The position numbers and the translations under genes were made by a program. From NCBI GenBank assembly GCA_016861185.1, contig BOKW01000004.1:124001-188000 (forward strand): 64,000 nt of DNA. The letters are read 5' to 3'. Of the stretch, positions 1 to 8,140 are shown in pieces. The notes beneath the pieces were generated by a model that was not told the origin of the DNA, searched no databases, and was given only the letters and a program-made list of their open reading frames with translations. Every line of letters begins with the position of its first letter. Position 1 is the first letter of the stretch. The stretch is from Betaproteobacteria bacterium (lineage in GTDB: Bacteria; Pseudomonadota; Gammaproteobacteria; Burkholderiales; Burkholderiaceae_F).

Positions 1-692
1 AATCCGAACCGTTCCAGATACCCGAGCAAGTGCCTCTCGCCCGCGAACACCAGGTGGTCCGGCAGTCCGAGTTCCCCGGGAAACTCCTCGCGGCGCTCCA
101 GATCGGCCAGGTTGCCTGTTTCCACATACAACTCGCCGCCCGGCTTCAGCACCTGGCGCACGGTCCCGAGAAATTCGCCGAAATCCGGGATGTGCGAGAA
201 CACATCAACGATCGAGACGACGTCGACCTTCGCGTGGTCCGGGCGCAGGTAGTCCTCGGTGATCGTCAGACCCCGCGCACGCGCCTGGCTGGCCTTCGGG
301 CCCATCGGTTCCAGTCCTTCGATGTGGCTGCCCGACGGCGCCAGCGCCGTCACCGCCTCGATCACTTCGCCGTAGCCGGCGCCGACGTCGAGCCATGCGA
401 TCGGCTCACCGCGGCGCCAGAGGTCGTCGAACATGTCCGCAAACACGCGCCGGTAGCGTCTGACCTTGGCGTCGATGCGCCGCGACGTGACCTGCAGTCC
501 CTGCGCCTCAGGGCCGTGGGAACCGGTGCGCACGGCCGAATCGATCAGGGTCAGCGCCGGGCGCGGATTGCAGTAAAGGAATCTGCAATCAGTACAGCGC
601 ACGGCCGTGAAGCCAAGTTCCTCAGCCCAAGGCGTCGCCCGTCGCGACCCGCAAAACGGACAAGGGATGTGTTCAATGCGGCTGCTTTCCAT
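1..692 (-). CDS. SAM-dependent methyltransferase with N-terminal zinc motif (partial, 3' end outside window)
   Basis: A class I S-adenosylmethionine methyltransferase that probably modifies a sugar or lipid-linked glycan of this polysaccharide locus. The protein opens with a zinc-ribbon-like pair, CPFC then CTDC, within the first 36 residues. The SAM-binding motif I follows (LDVGAGYGEV, about residue 100), then an acidic loop (VDVVSIVDVFSHI) and the post-motif LKPGGELYVETGN, as in the Methyltransf_23 group. ATG at 692 follows 5 nt after the stop of the upstream glycosyltransferase. A GTG at 701 overlapping that stop is an alternative start. The reading frame runs off the window at base 1, so the C-terminus is missing. 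The substrate cannot be read from the sequence. Confidence 0.85.
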   Translation of the reverse strand, partial: MESSRIEHIPCPFCGSRRATPWAEELGFTAVRCTDCRFLYCNPRPALTLIDSAVRTGSHGPEAQGLQVTSRRIDAKVRRYRRVFADMFDDLWRRGEPIAWLDVGAGYGEVIEAVTALAPSGSHIEGLEPMGPKASQARARGLTITEDYLRPDHAKVDVVSIVDVFSHIPDFGEFLGTVRQVLKPGGELYVETGNLADLERREEFPGELGLPDHLVFAGERHLLGYLERFG

Positions 693-697
693 CGGTA

Positions 698-1894
698 TCA
701 CGGTCGCGCACTCGTGCCGGTAGTGTTGTATCGCAGCGTACGCTCTATCAGGCGGTTCCAATTCAGGTGTTCGTCCGCGACGCGCAATGCACCCTCGCGC
801 ATTTCGCGCAAGCGGTCGGGGCGCGTTGCCTCCGCAATCGCCGCGGCAAGGCGGTCCGCTCTGATCTCGTCGCGTTCCAGGATAATGATGTTGCGCTCTA
901 GGTTCAGGTACGAAATGCTCTGGTGGCCGACGTTACCAACAATCAGCGGCAAGCCCGACCCGATGGCCGCCTGCCACATGATCGACTGACTCGCCGGCCA
1001 CACAGCGAGATCTGCCATGTTCAGGTAGGTGTAGATGTCCTCGCGGCCCAACCACCCAACGAACCGGATATTCGAACGCCCCTCTGTCATCGACTTCAGG
1101 CGTTGTCTGTACGCGGCATCGGATTCGCTCGCCTCGCCGACGACCACCACCTGGAGCGGAAGGTGAGGGAGCATGGCCACTGCCTCAAACAGCAGTTCGG
1201 TCTTCTTGTAGGGTGCGAGCTTGCCGCCCGTGAAGATCACGATGTCGCTGTCGGACAAACCCATTCTGGCCCTGAGCTTTCGCCCCTCACCACGCGCGGC
1301 AATGTCCCTCGCAAGGTCGATGTCACATCCCAGCGGCAGTACCTCCATCTCCTCGTGCGGGACTTTGTAGATTTCGTGCAGAAAAGTCACGCCGGCAGGA
1401 ACAATGGGAAAGATACGGCTGAGGTACGGTCGCGCGCGATCGAGAAACCATTTGCGTAGCACGCCGTGCAGGATTGTCAGCGACAGCCAGTTCTTGCCGG
1501 AATTGCTGTAGTCCGCGTGATAGTCCATGATCATTCGGCACTCCGGATGCCGTTTCAGGTAGGCGATGCATTCCGGAAAGTTCGGAGAGATGTCGTGCAC
1601 GTAGATAAGGTCCGGCTTCTCGTCCTCCAGGATGCTGTCAATCCGCGTATACGCCCGCAACCGGTTGAGCAAGTTGTACCGGTAGCGCAGCTTCATGATC
1701 TTTGCGCCGTGATCGAGGAACGTGCGTGCGGGCCATCGGCTGTCGTGGCGGTCGTTGTAGTAGTCGAAGACTGAATCGAAGGTAGAGGTGAGGACGGTTA
1801 CATCGTGACCGTGCTTGCGGTAGTACTTGACCAGTAGGTTCTCCTGGTATTCGAGCGTTTCGTTGTAGAACTCACAGATCATCACGATCTTCAT
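698..1894 (-). CDS. glycosyltransferase family 4
   Basis: A 398-residue GT-B-fold glycosyltransferase that would add one sugar to a growing lipid-linked oligosaccharide on the cytoplasmic face. The N-terminal Rossmann half starts KIVMICEFYNE. The C-terminal half begins the typical GT4 donor-binding region with VIFTGGKLAPYKKTELL near residue 220 and continues to GSGLPLIVGNVG. It lies in a minus-strand run with polymerase, flippase and methyltransferase genes, which supports a role in O-antigen or exopolysaccharide assembly. Donor and acceptor sugars cannot be assigned. The GT4 family call is firm, the specific role inferred. Confidence 0.88.
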   Translation of the reverse strand: MKIVMICEFYNETLEYQENLLVKYYRKHGHDVTVLTSTFDSVFDYYNDRHDSRWPARTFLDHGAKIMKLRYRYNLLNRLRAYTRIDSILEDEKPDLIYVHDISPNFPECIAYLKRHPECRMIMDYHADYSNSGKNWLSLTILHGVLRKWFLDRARPYLSRIFPIVPAGVTFLHEIYKVPHEEMEVLPLGCDIDLARDIAARGEGRKLRARMGLSDSDIVIFTGGKLAPYKKTELLFEAVAMLPHLPLQVVVVGEASESDAAYRQRLKSMTEGRSNIRFVGWLGREDIYTYLNMADLAVWPASQSIMWQAAIGSGLPLIVGNVGHQSISYLNLERNIIILERDEIRADRLAAAIAEATRPDRLREMREGALRVADEHLNWNRLIERTLRYNTTGTSARP

Positions 1895-1975
1895 CGTGCG
1901 GTCCTTTCGGTGTACTGGATGCCGGCGAATCGGTACTAGATCATCACGCCATCAGGCGTTGCGTGGTGGTCCCGG

Positions 1976-3196
1976 TCACGTCGTTCGGGAAGCACCCTGT
2001 GTTGCGGCTGACGGGACAGGAGCGCGCGTGCGCGCGTACAGACCCAGCGCGAGTGGTGTGAGTCCATACGCGAGGAACTTCGCGGTCAACAACAACAGAA
2101 CATCAACCAGCAACAGCGTCAATGCGAGCGCGTACAGCGGCTCGCGCGCGCGGCTGCGAAACTGCCTGAGCAAGTCCATTAGTGGTGCAATCAACAGAAA
2201 AGCGAAAACGAGGAGACCAGCGAGACCCAGATCGACCCAGGCGGATAGCACGTTGTGCGCGTACTCACCGGGCGGATAGCTGGCGAAGTTTCCGGATAGC
2301 GGATTGTTTTCGATTGTACGTAACGCTGATTCCAGCATGAAGAGCCGTTCCTGAACCGAGGAGTCGTCCGAAGGGCGCGTTATGAGTTCGACCACGCGGT
2401 TCTCGGGCGATACCTCGATCAAAACCTGCAATACCAGTCCGACGATCAGGGCAAACAGCAGCGTCAGTACGACAATTGCCGCACGGCGACGAGCAAGGCA
2501 CCACTCGAGGATTACGACGGCGACCAGCACCGCGGCGAACTCAGTGCGCGCGCCAATCATGAACAGCACGGCAATCGCCAGCGAGTACAACCAGGCGCGC
2601 GCAACCGTGGCGCGCAATTGGATTGCGCAAAAGAGCGCGGTGGTCAGGTAGATCAACGCGAAGTCCTGATACGTCGCAACGCTGACACGCTCCTCGATTG
2701 GAACGGTGTTCGATTCGAGTGCGAACGAGCCGGCCGACAGGTTGGTTAGAACGACAACCGTCATCAGCGCAAGCGAGATGCGGCATACCAAACGAAACGG
2801 CGGATCATCGACGTCCAAGAGTCGAGCGATCAGATACAGCGACAGCCATTGGGGGATGGAACCCAGATGCGACTGCACGATGGCAGGCGTCGCTCCCGCG
2901 AGGAACTGACTCGCCGTGAACAGGAGCCAGGCGCCGACCACAGTGAAAAACACCGCGTCCATGAGTGATGCGCGACCGCCGCTTGCGTGGCGTGCGTAGC
3001 CCAGGGCGAGCAGCGGAAAGACCATCGCCGCGATAGCGACCGAGTATCCGCGCAGAACCGGCGGAATAAAGCCGAGCGCCACAAACGCGTGATAGAGCCA
3101 GAAACCGGGAAAGACGCAGACGAATGCCGCCGCGCCAAACCGTGACCCCGCGGCGGACTGTCGGACCATCGCCGCTCGACCGACTGCGAGACTCAT
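1976..3196 (-). CDS. Wzy-like O-antigen polymerase/ligase family membrane protein
   Basis: A polytopic membrane protein of about 406 residues with roughly a dozen hydrophobic segments and a larger hydrophilic loop around residues 270-330 (ENRVVELITRP to SGNFASYPPGEYAHN). This matches the Wzy/WaaL family layout, in which the periplasmic loop ends in a conserved YAHN-like histidine motif. It should polymerise lipid-linked repeat units in the periplasm. I chose the ATG at 3196 because it overlaps the stop of the flippase gene (ATGA), implying translational coupling; the 22 residues upstream are Cys/Arg-rich and unlike a membrane-protein start. Polymerase rather than ligase is inferred from its position between flippase and glycosyltransferase. 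Confidence 0.78.
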   Translation of the reverse strand: MSLAVGRAAMVRQSAAGSRFGAAAFVCVFPGFWLYHAFVALGFIPPVLRGYSVAIAAMVFPLLALGYARHASGGRASLMDAVFFTVVGAWLLFTASQFLAGATPAIVQSHLGSIPQWLSLYLIARLLDVDDPPFRLVCRISLALMTVVVLTNLSAGSFALESNTVPIEERVSVATYQDFALIYLTTALFCAIQLRATVARAWLYSLAIAVLFMIGARTEFAAVLVAVVILEWCLARRRAAIVVLTLLFALIVGLVLQVLIEVSPENRVVELITRPSDDSSVQERLFMLESALRTIENNPLSGNFASYPPGEYAHNVLSAWVDLGLAGLLVFAFLLIAPLMDLLRQFRSRAREPLYALALTLLLVDVLLLLTAKFLAYGLTPLALGLYARTRAPVPSAATQGASRTT

Positions 3197-4569
3197 GCTA
3201 GGACCTTGATCACAAGGACCACGGCTGCAACGGTGGCACCCGCGCCGATCCAGGCGGCACACGCTGGCAGACTTCTGCGCAGTTTGTGGCCGATCTCGCG
3301 CACATCGGCACGCACGACGCGAAACACGACAAACAGATACGCTGTGTAAAAGACGAGACCCGACAACGCATACGCCTCAGACACGTGGTGACCGGGAAGC
3401 GCGGCCGCTAAGACGACGGCCGCCACGCGACCCACGAGTCCGGCAACTTGCAGCCAAAGAGCCATCCTTTGTTGGCCAGTGACATGCAGCGCCATGGATA
3501 CCGGCGCGGTGATGAAATGGACGGCAAACCACGGTGTCAGCCATGACACGAGCACGCCGGCGCGCTCCCATTCTGCACCGAACACCGGCGCGATAAGGAG
3601 CGGCGACACGATTCCTGCAAAGGCGAGCGGTCCAACACCGGAACGTACGAGGCCGGCGATAACGCTTGCGGTGAATGAACCCAGCGTCCCGGAACGCAGT
3701 TCCTCGGGAGCCCGAGCAAGATAAACCTGCGCAACGGCGCCGCCGATGAGCGCGATCGGCGCCTGGACGACGTACAGCGCCAACATCAGATGTCCCGCCT
3801 CGGAACCCGCCGCGAGCGCGGCGATCAGGAGCACGGGCAATTGGATGCTGGCGCTGTTGCACAGCGCCTCGATCGTTGAGTACTTGGGAAAGTGCGAGTA
3901 CTTGACGGCAGCGGATCGCATGCCAGCCAAGCTCACTGCAGCCAGAACGCGGCGATCATCGGCTGCCAACCGACGGCCGAATCCAAGGCATGCGGCACCG
4001 CTGTTGACCACGTGCCCGAGCAATAACCCAAACGGAGAGACGCCCGCCAAGCCCCATGCGATCTGCACACCGGATGCGGCGGCCGACTGCACGATCCGCG
4101 TCCTCGCGAGCGTCGCAAACTGCCGCTGCCGAACGAACCAGAACTGCAGCGCACTGTACGCGCCCGCGAGGAAAATACCCACCGGCAATAGCCACAGGTA
4201 GGGCTCGAGCGCAGGCTGACGCAGCGCGTTCGCGACGGGCCCCGGCGCCGCGACGACGATGAGGCCGAGCAGGACGCAAACCGCGGCCGCACACGACAAC
4301 GACAGCGCAAGCAGGTTCGCAGCTTCCCGGTCTTCCACTGGCAACGGAACCGCGATGTCAAAACGAAGGCAGGCCCCTACGGCGATGATCGCCATCACGC
4401 TGGAGAACACGACGAGCACGCTAAAGTCCGCGGGGCTATACAGTCGCGTGACGATCGGCATCGTCGCCGCCGTGATCGCGTGCCCGAACGCCGTCCCGCC
4501 GACCAGAACCCCGACGGCCCGTACGAAGCTGCTGTGTCCGAGGCGTGCGAGGTATTGCCGCAGCGGCAT
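3193..4569 (-). CDS. Wzx-like polysaccharide flippase
   Basis: A 458-residue inner-membrane protein with 12 or more hydrophobic helices, resembling the polysaccharide transporter (PST/MATE-like) flippases. The N-terminus has the family signature: short basic stretch, first helix (VGVLVGGTAFGHAI), then a PIVTRLYSPADFSVL loop, which is the typical tRxygpedFG-like segment of Wzx proteins. It would move undecaprenyl-linked repeat units across the inner membrane. It is coupled to the polymerase gene through a 4-nt ATGA overlap and sits 52 nt downstream of the Wzz-like gene, so wzz-wzx-wzy form one transcription unit. Substrate unknown. Confidence 0.85.
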   Translation of the reverse strand: MPLRQYLARLGHSSFVRAVGVLVGGTAFGHAITAATMPIVTRLYSPADFSVLVVFSSVMAIIAVGACLRFDIAVPLPVEDREAANLLALSLSCAAAVCVLLGLIVVAAPGPVANALRQPALEPYLWLLPVGIFLAGAYSALQFWFVRQRQFATLARTRIVQSAAASGVQIAWGLAGVSPFGLLLGHVVNSGAACLGFGRRLAADDRRVLAAVSLAGMRSAAVKYSHFPKYSTIEALCNSASIQLPVLLIAALAAGSEAGHLMLALYVVQAPIALIGGAVAQVYLARAPEELRSGTLGSFTASVIAGLVRSGVGPLAFAGIVSPLLIAPVFGAEWERAGVLVSWLTPWFAVHFITAPVSMALHVTGQQRMALWLQVAGLVGRVAAVVLAAALPGHHVSEAYALSGLVFYTAYLFVVFRVVRADVREIGHKLRRSLPACAAWIGAGATVAAVVLVIKVLA

Positions 4570-4621
4570 GCAGGATGAGTGTGGGGTGCTACGGCGGACA
4601 GCAGCCCGTCAGCCGTACCTG

Positions 4622-5893
4622 TCAAGCACGAGCGACCCGCAGAGTCGTACGCAGGAACGCGACGCAGGCAAGACCGAGGATGCCGACCGCGGCAGCCAGA
4701 ACCGCCAGCCGCGACGGCTTCCGAATGCCGACTTCGTTGACTCGAACACTATTGTTTCTCAGTCCGAATTGAGTGAGCGCTACCGAGAAACTGTCAAGCT
4801 GACCGGACACCCGAAGAGACGCCTCGCGGACCCACTCCTGCGAACTGTCGGCAGCGGACAACTTGGCGGCCGCAAGCTCCTTAAGCGCAGGTAGCAGCTT
4901 CTCGACAGTCGCCGACGAATCGATCAGCGCGAGCGCGTCGACGTAGAACCCCGCGAGCAACTGCTTCTGCTTGAGATCGCGGTCCCAACGCCGAATCTGC
5001 TCGCGTCGCTGAGAGATGGCACTTTCGAAGCCCACCAGTTGCGCCAGCGGCGACAGGAAGCGTTGCGATTCATCGCTCGTGTTGAGGCTTATCACCTGCC
5101 GCGTGTCCATCCGCTCCGCGGTCGGATACTTCGCGAGGATTCCCTTCATGTCCTGCGCGCGACGTTCGAGTAGCGCCACGTCCAACTCGGCGCGCACGAT
5201 TGCCGCCTCGATGTTCTTCGCCATGCCGATCGAGTCCGCTTGGCCAGCCAGAACCCAGGCACGGATCCGCTCGCGCATCACTGCGTTGACGTAGTAGTCG
5301 CCCAGGATGCCGATCATTTCGACGGCAAGCAAAGGCGTGCGCGCATCGCTGATCAGATCGAGGCCCAGGAGTGCAGCTACTGCGGCATCCTTGAGGTCGC
5401 CGAGCTCCCGCTGATCGCGCTTTGTGAACGGCAGAACCGGTGTCGCCGCCTTCTCCCAGTAGCCTGGTTCCTTTGACTGGACGATGAGCCTCGCGGCGGC
5501 CGGCGAGTTCTGAAGACCCTTGGCATCGACGAAGGCGCTTAACTGCACCGGCGAGGCATAGGACGCGGCGACGCGTTTGAAGGTTTCGAGATCGACCGCT
5601 CTCTCCTTACCCCCGGTCGCCTCGGGGAACTGCAACAATGCCGTCGCCTCGAACTTCGGGAACACGATTCCGACGATTGCACCGAGAACTGCCAGCGCAA
5701 CAATCATGGCCAGCGCCGGGAACAACCGTATTCCTGCATACTCCGTCAGCAGGTGGTCGATCGCTTCAAGTGATCGCTTTGGCAATGCTTCTCTCCACTC
5801 TTTCGCAATGGCTGCACAGAACTTCCCGATCGAGCCGGGCAATGATGCCACAGGCTTATACGGCGACCAGGACGAAACCAAGGTCCTCCGCAT
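4622..5893 (-). CDS. Wzz-like chain-length determinant protein
   Basis: A 423-residue protein with the polysaccharide co-polymerase layout: a transmembrane helix near residues 55-80 (FPALAMIVALAVLGAIVGIVF), a long largely helical periplasmic region with a coiled-coil-like middle (AIVRAELDVALLERRAQDMKG, SQRREQIRRWDRDLKQKQ), and a second helix near the C-terminus (LAVLAAAVGILGLACVAFL), preceded by a Pro-containing segment (VGIRKPSR). It would set the length of the polymer made by the neighbouring polymerase. The start is uncertain: the first 40 residues look poorly conserved and no other Met is available before the first helix. It is transcribed divergently from asnB. Confidence 0.8.
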   Translation of the reverse strand: MRRTLVSSWSPYKPVASLPGSIGKFCAAIAKEWREALPKRSLEAIDHLLTEYAGIRLFPALAMIVALAVLGAIVGIVFPKFEATALLQFPEATGGKERAVDLETFKRVAASYASPVQLSAFVDAKGLQNSPAAARLIVQSKEPGYWEKAATPVLPFTKRDQRELGDLKDAAVAALLGLDLISDARTPLLAVEMIGILGDYYVNAVMRERIRAWVLAGQADSIGMAKNIEAAIVRAELDVALLERRAQDMKGILAKYPTAERMDTRQVISLNTSDESQRFLSPLAQLVGFESAISQRREQIRRWDRDLKQKQLLAGFYVDALALIDSSATVEKLLPALKELAAAKLSAADSSQEWVREASLRVSGQLDSFSVALTQFGLRNNSVRVNEVGIRKPSRLAVLAAAVGILGLACVAFLRTTLRVARA

Positions 5894-6072
5894 GTCGCTG
5901 CACCCACAAGCCGCGTCTGCACCGAATGAGAGCCGCCTTCATGCTCGATCGTTGATCGAGCGCTGCTCGGAGAAGTGCGTCGCTCGCGGGACTCGCACCT
6001 TCGCGCCCGAGCACCGACTGCCGTCCGCAGTCGATGCGTACACAGTCGCCTTGTTGCACTGAGGGCTGGTTC

Positions 6073-8016
6073 GTGTGCGGAATTGCGGGGTTCTCGGGGC
6101 GCTTCGAGCGGGGCCTGCTGGCGCGCATGAGCAGCGCCATCTCGCACCGCGGCCCGGACGGCGATGGCAGCTACTATTCCGCCGACGGCGCGGTCGGGCT
6201 GGCCCACCGCCGGCTGGCGATCATCGACCTGTCGCCGACCGGCGCGCAGCCGATGACGGACAGCGCCACCGGCGTCACGATCACCTACAACGGCGAGATC
6301 TATAACTACCGCGAGCTGCGGGCGCAGCTCGAAGCGGCAGGCGCCAGGTTCTTCGGCCATTCCGATACCGAGGTGATCCTCCGCCTGTACCTCGACCGCG
6401 GCCGCAACGTGCTGCCGCTGCTGAACGGCATCTTCGCGCTGGCGATCTGGGACCCGCGCGACCGCTCGCTGCTGCTGGCGCGCGACGGCGCCGGCGTGAA
6501 ACCGCTGTACTACGCGGAGCCGCCGTCGGGTTTTCTCTTTGCCAGCGAGCTGAAGGCGCTGCTCGCGTGCGCCGAGGTCGATCGTGCGATCGATCCGCGC
6601 GCCGTCTGGCTGTATCTCACGTACCTGTGGAGCCCCACGCCCAACACGATGCTGCGCGCCGTGCGCAAGCTGGAACCGGGCTGCGCGCTGCTCGTCCGCG
6701 ACGGGCGCATCGCCGAGCGCTGGCGGTTCTACGAGCTGCCGTATCCGACGCCGCGCTTCGATGGCGACGCGCAAACGGCGGCATCGGCAGTGCGCACGGC
6801 GCTCGACGAAGCGGTGCGGCGGCAGATGGTGGCCGATGTTCCGGTGGGCGCGTTTCTGTCCGGGGGGCTGGATTCGAGCGCGGTCGTGGCGTGCGCGCGG
6901 CGCCACGCGCCGGGGCAGCGCATCCAGTGCTTCACGATCGAAACCGCGCACTCGACGGCGGAAGAGGGTTTCGTCGACGACCTGCCGTATGCGCAACGCG
7001 TGGCGGCGCATCTGGACGTCGATCTGCACACGATCCGCGTCGGGCCGGAGATCGTGTCGCACTTCGAGCGCATGGTGCGGCACCTGGACGAGCCGCAGGC
7101 GGACCTGGCGCCGCTGAACGCCCTGATGATCTGCGAGCTGGCGCGCTCGCACGGCATCAAGGTGCTGCTGTCCGGCGCCGGTGGCGACGACATCTTCACC
7201 GGCTATCGCCGCCACTTCGCACTGATGCAGGAGCGCTGGTGGAACTGGTTGCCGGCGCCGGCGCGCGCGGCGCTGGGCGCGACTGCGCGCGCCTTGCCGA
7301 CCGGCGCCCCGTTCGTCAGGCGCGTGCGCCGCGCGTTCGGCGATGCGGGACTGAACGGGGACGAGCGGCTGGCGAGCTACTTCACGTGGCTGCCGCAGGC
7401 GGATTCGGCGCCGCTGCTTGCACCGGCGCTGCGCGCACAGTTCGACGGCTGGTCGCCGCTTGCGCCGCTCGTCGACAGCCTGCGCGCGATCGACGGCGAG
7501 CGCGATCCGCTGAACCGCATGCTCTTTCTCGAGGCCAAGCACTTCCTGTGCGACCACAACCTGAACTACACGGACAAGATGGGCATGGCGGTCGGCGTGG
7601 AGGTGCGCGTGCCGTTCCTCGATCCCGACTTGATGCGACTGGCCGCGAGTTTGCCGGCGGAGTTCAAGCAGCGCGGCGCGGAAGGCAAGTGGATCCTGAA
7701 GCGGGCGATGGAGCCCGAGCTGCCGCGCGACGTGATCTATCGGCCGAAGACCGGCTTCGGCGTGCCGCTGCGGCGCTGGCTGCGCCACGAGTTGCGCGAC
7801 ACGGTCGAAGACCTGCTGTCCGAGCGCAGTCTCGCGGCGCGTGAGTTGTTCGATCCCGCGGCTGTGGCACGGATGCGCCAGATGGATGCGGCCGGCCGCA
7901 TCGATGCTGCCTATCCGCTGCTGGCGCTGTGTTCGATCGAGCTGTGGTGCCGGATTTTTCTGGACCGGCGCGAGGGACGCTCCCTCTCCCACATCAGTGG
8001 GAGAGGGTTGGGGTGA
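6073..8016 (+). CDS. asnB: asparagine synthase (glutamine-hydrolysing) family amidotransferase
   Basis: An AsnB-type amidotransferase that takes ammonia from glutamine and transfers it to an activated carboxylate; inside polysaccharide loci such enzymes amidate a sugar or make asparagine. I place the start at GTG 6073 rather than upstream ATG codons because the next codon is the catalytic Cys2 (CGIAGFSG) that must become the N-terminal residue, and a GAGGG ribosome site lies 7 nt before it. The glutaminase domain shows SHRGPDGDG and YNGEIYN; the synthase domain shows the ATP loop LSGGLDSSAV near residue 260 and GAGGDDIFTGYRRH. Length 647 residues is normal. The last 10 or so codons and the stop fall inside a palindromic repeat. 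Confidence 0.92.
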   Translation: MCGIAGFSGRFERGLLARMSSAISHRGPDGDGSYYSADGAVGLAHRRLAIIDLSPTGAQPMTDSATGVTITYNGEIYNYRELRAQLEAAGARFFGHSDTEVILRLYLDRGRNVLPLLNGIFALAIWDPRDRSLLLARDGAGVKPLYYAEPPSGFLFASELKALLACAEVDRAIDPRAVWLYLTYLWSPTPNTMLRAVRKLEPGCALLVRDGRIAERWRFYELPYPTPRFDGDAQTAASAVRTALDEAVRRQMVADVPVGAFLSGGLDSSAVVACARRHAPGQRIQCFTIETAHSTAEEGFVDDLPYAQRVAAHLDVDLHTIRVGPEIVSHFERMVRHLDEPQADLAPLNALMICELARSHGIKVLLSGAGGDDIFTGYRRHFALMQERWWNWLPAPARAALGATARALPTGAPFVRRVRRAFGDAGLNGDERLASYFTWLPQADSAPLLAPALRAQFDGWSPLAPLVDSLRAIDGERDPLNRMLFLEAKHFLCDHNLNYTDKMGMAVGVEVRVPFLDPDLMRLAASLPAEFKQRGAEGKWILKRAMEPELPRDVIYRPKTGFGVPLRRWLRHELRDTVEDLLSERSLAARELFDPAAVARMRQMDAAGRIDAAYPLLALCSIELWCRIFLDRREGRSLSHISGRGLG

Positions 8017-8105
8017 GGGCAAAATTGCGCGCGTTCTCGGGCACGGCAGCGATCCCCAGGCTGCAGCCCTCATCCCCCGCCTTCTCCCGCTGATGCGGGA
8101 GAAGG
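7982..8105. repeat. head-to-head pair of REP-like palindromes
   Basis: Two inverted copies of one element. Copy one has the perfect 11-bp stem CCCTCTCCCAC/GTGGGAGAGGG around ATCA (7982-8007), followed by a G-rich tail ending GTGAGGGC. Copy two is in opposite orientation with stem CCTTCTCCCGC/GCGGGAGAAGG around TGAT (8080-8105), preceded by GCCCTCATCC. The paired arrangement is like BIME/REP units of proteobacteria. The first copy overlaps the 3' end of asnB and the pair fills the gap to the next gene. Confidence 0.85.
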
Positions 8106-8140
8106 AGCCAGCCAAACAGGCCCTGTCGACAAGACCCGCC

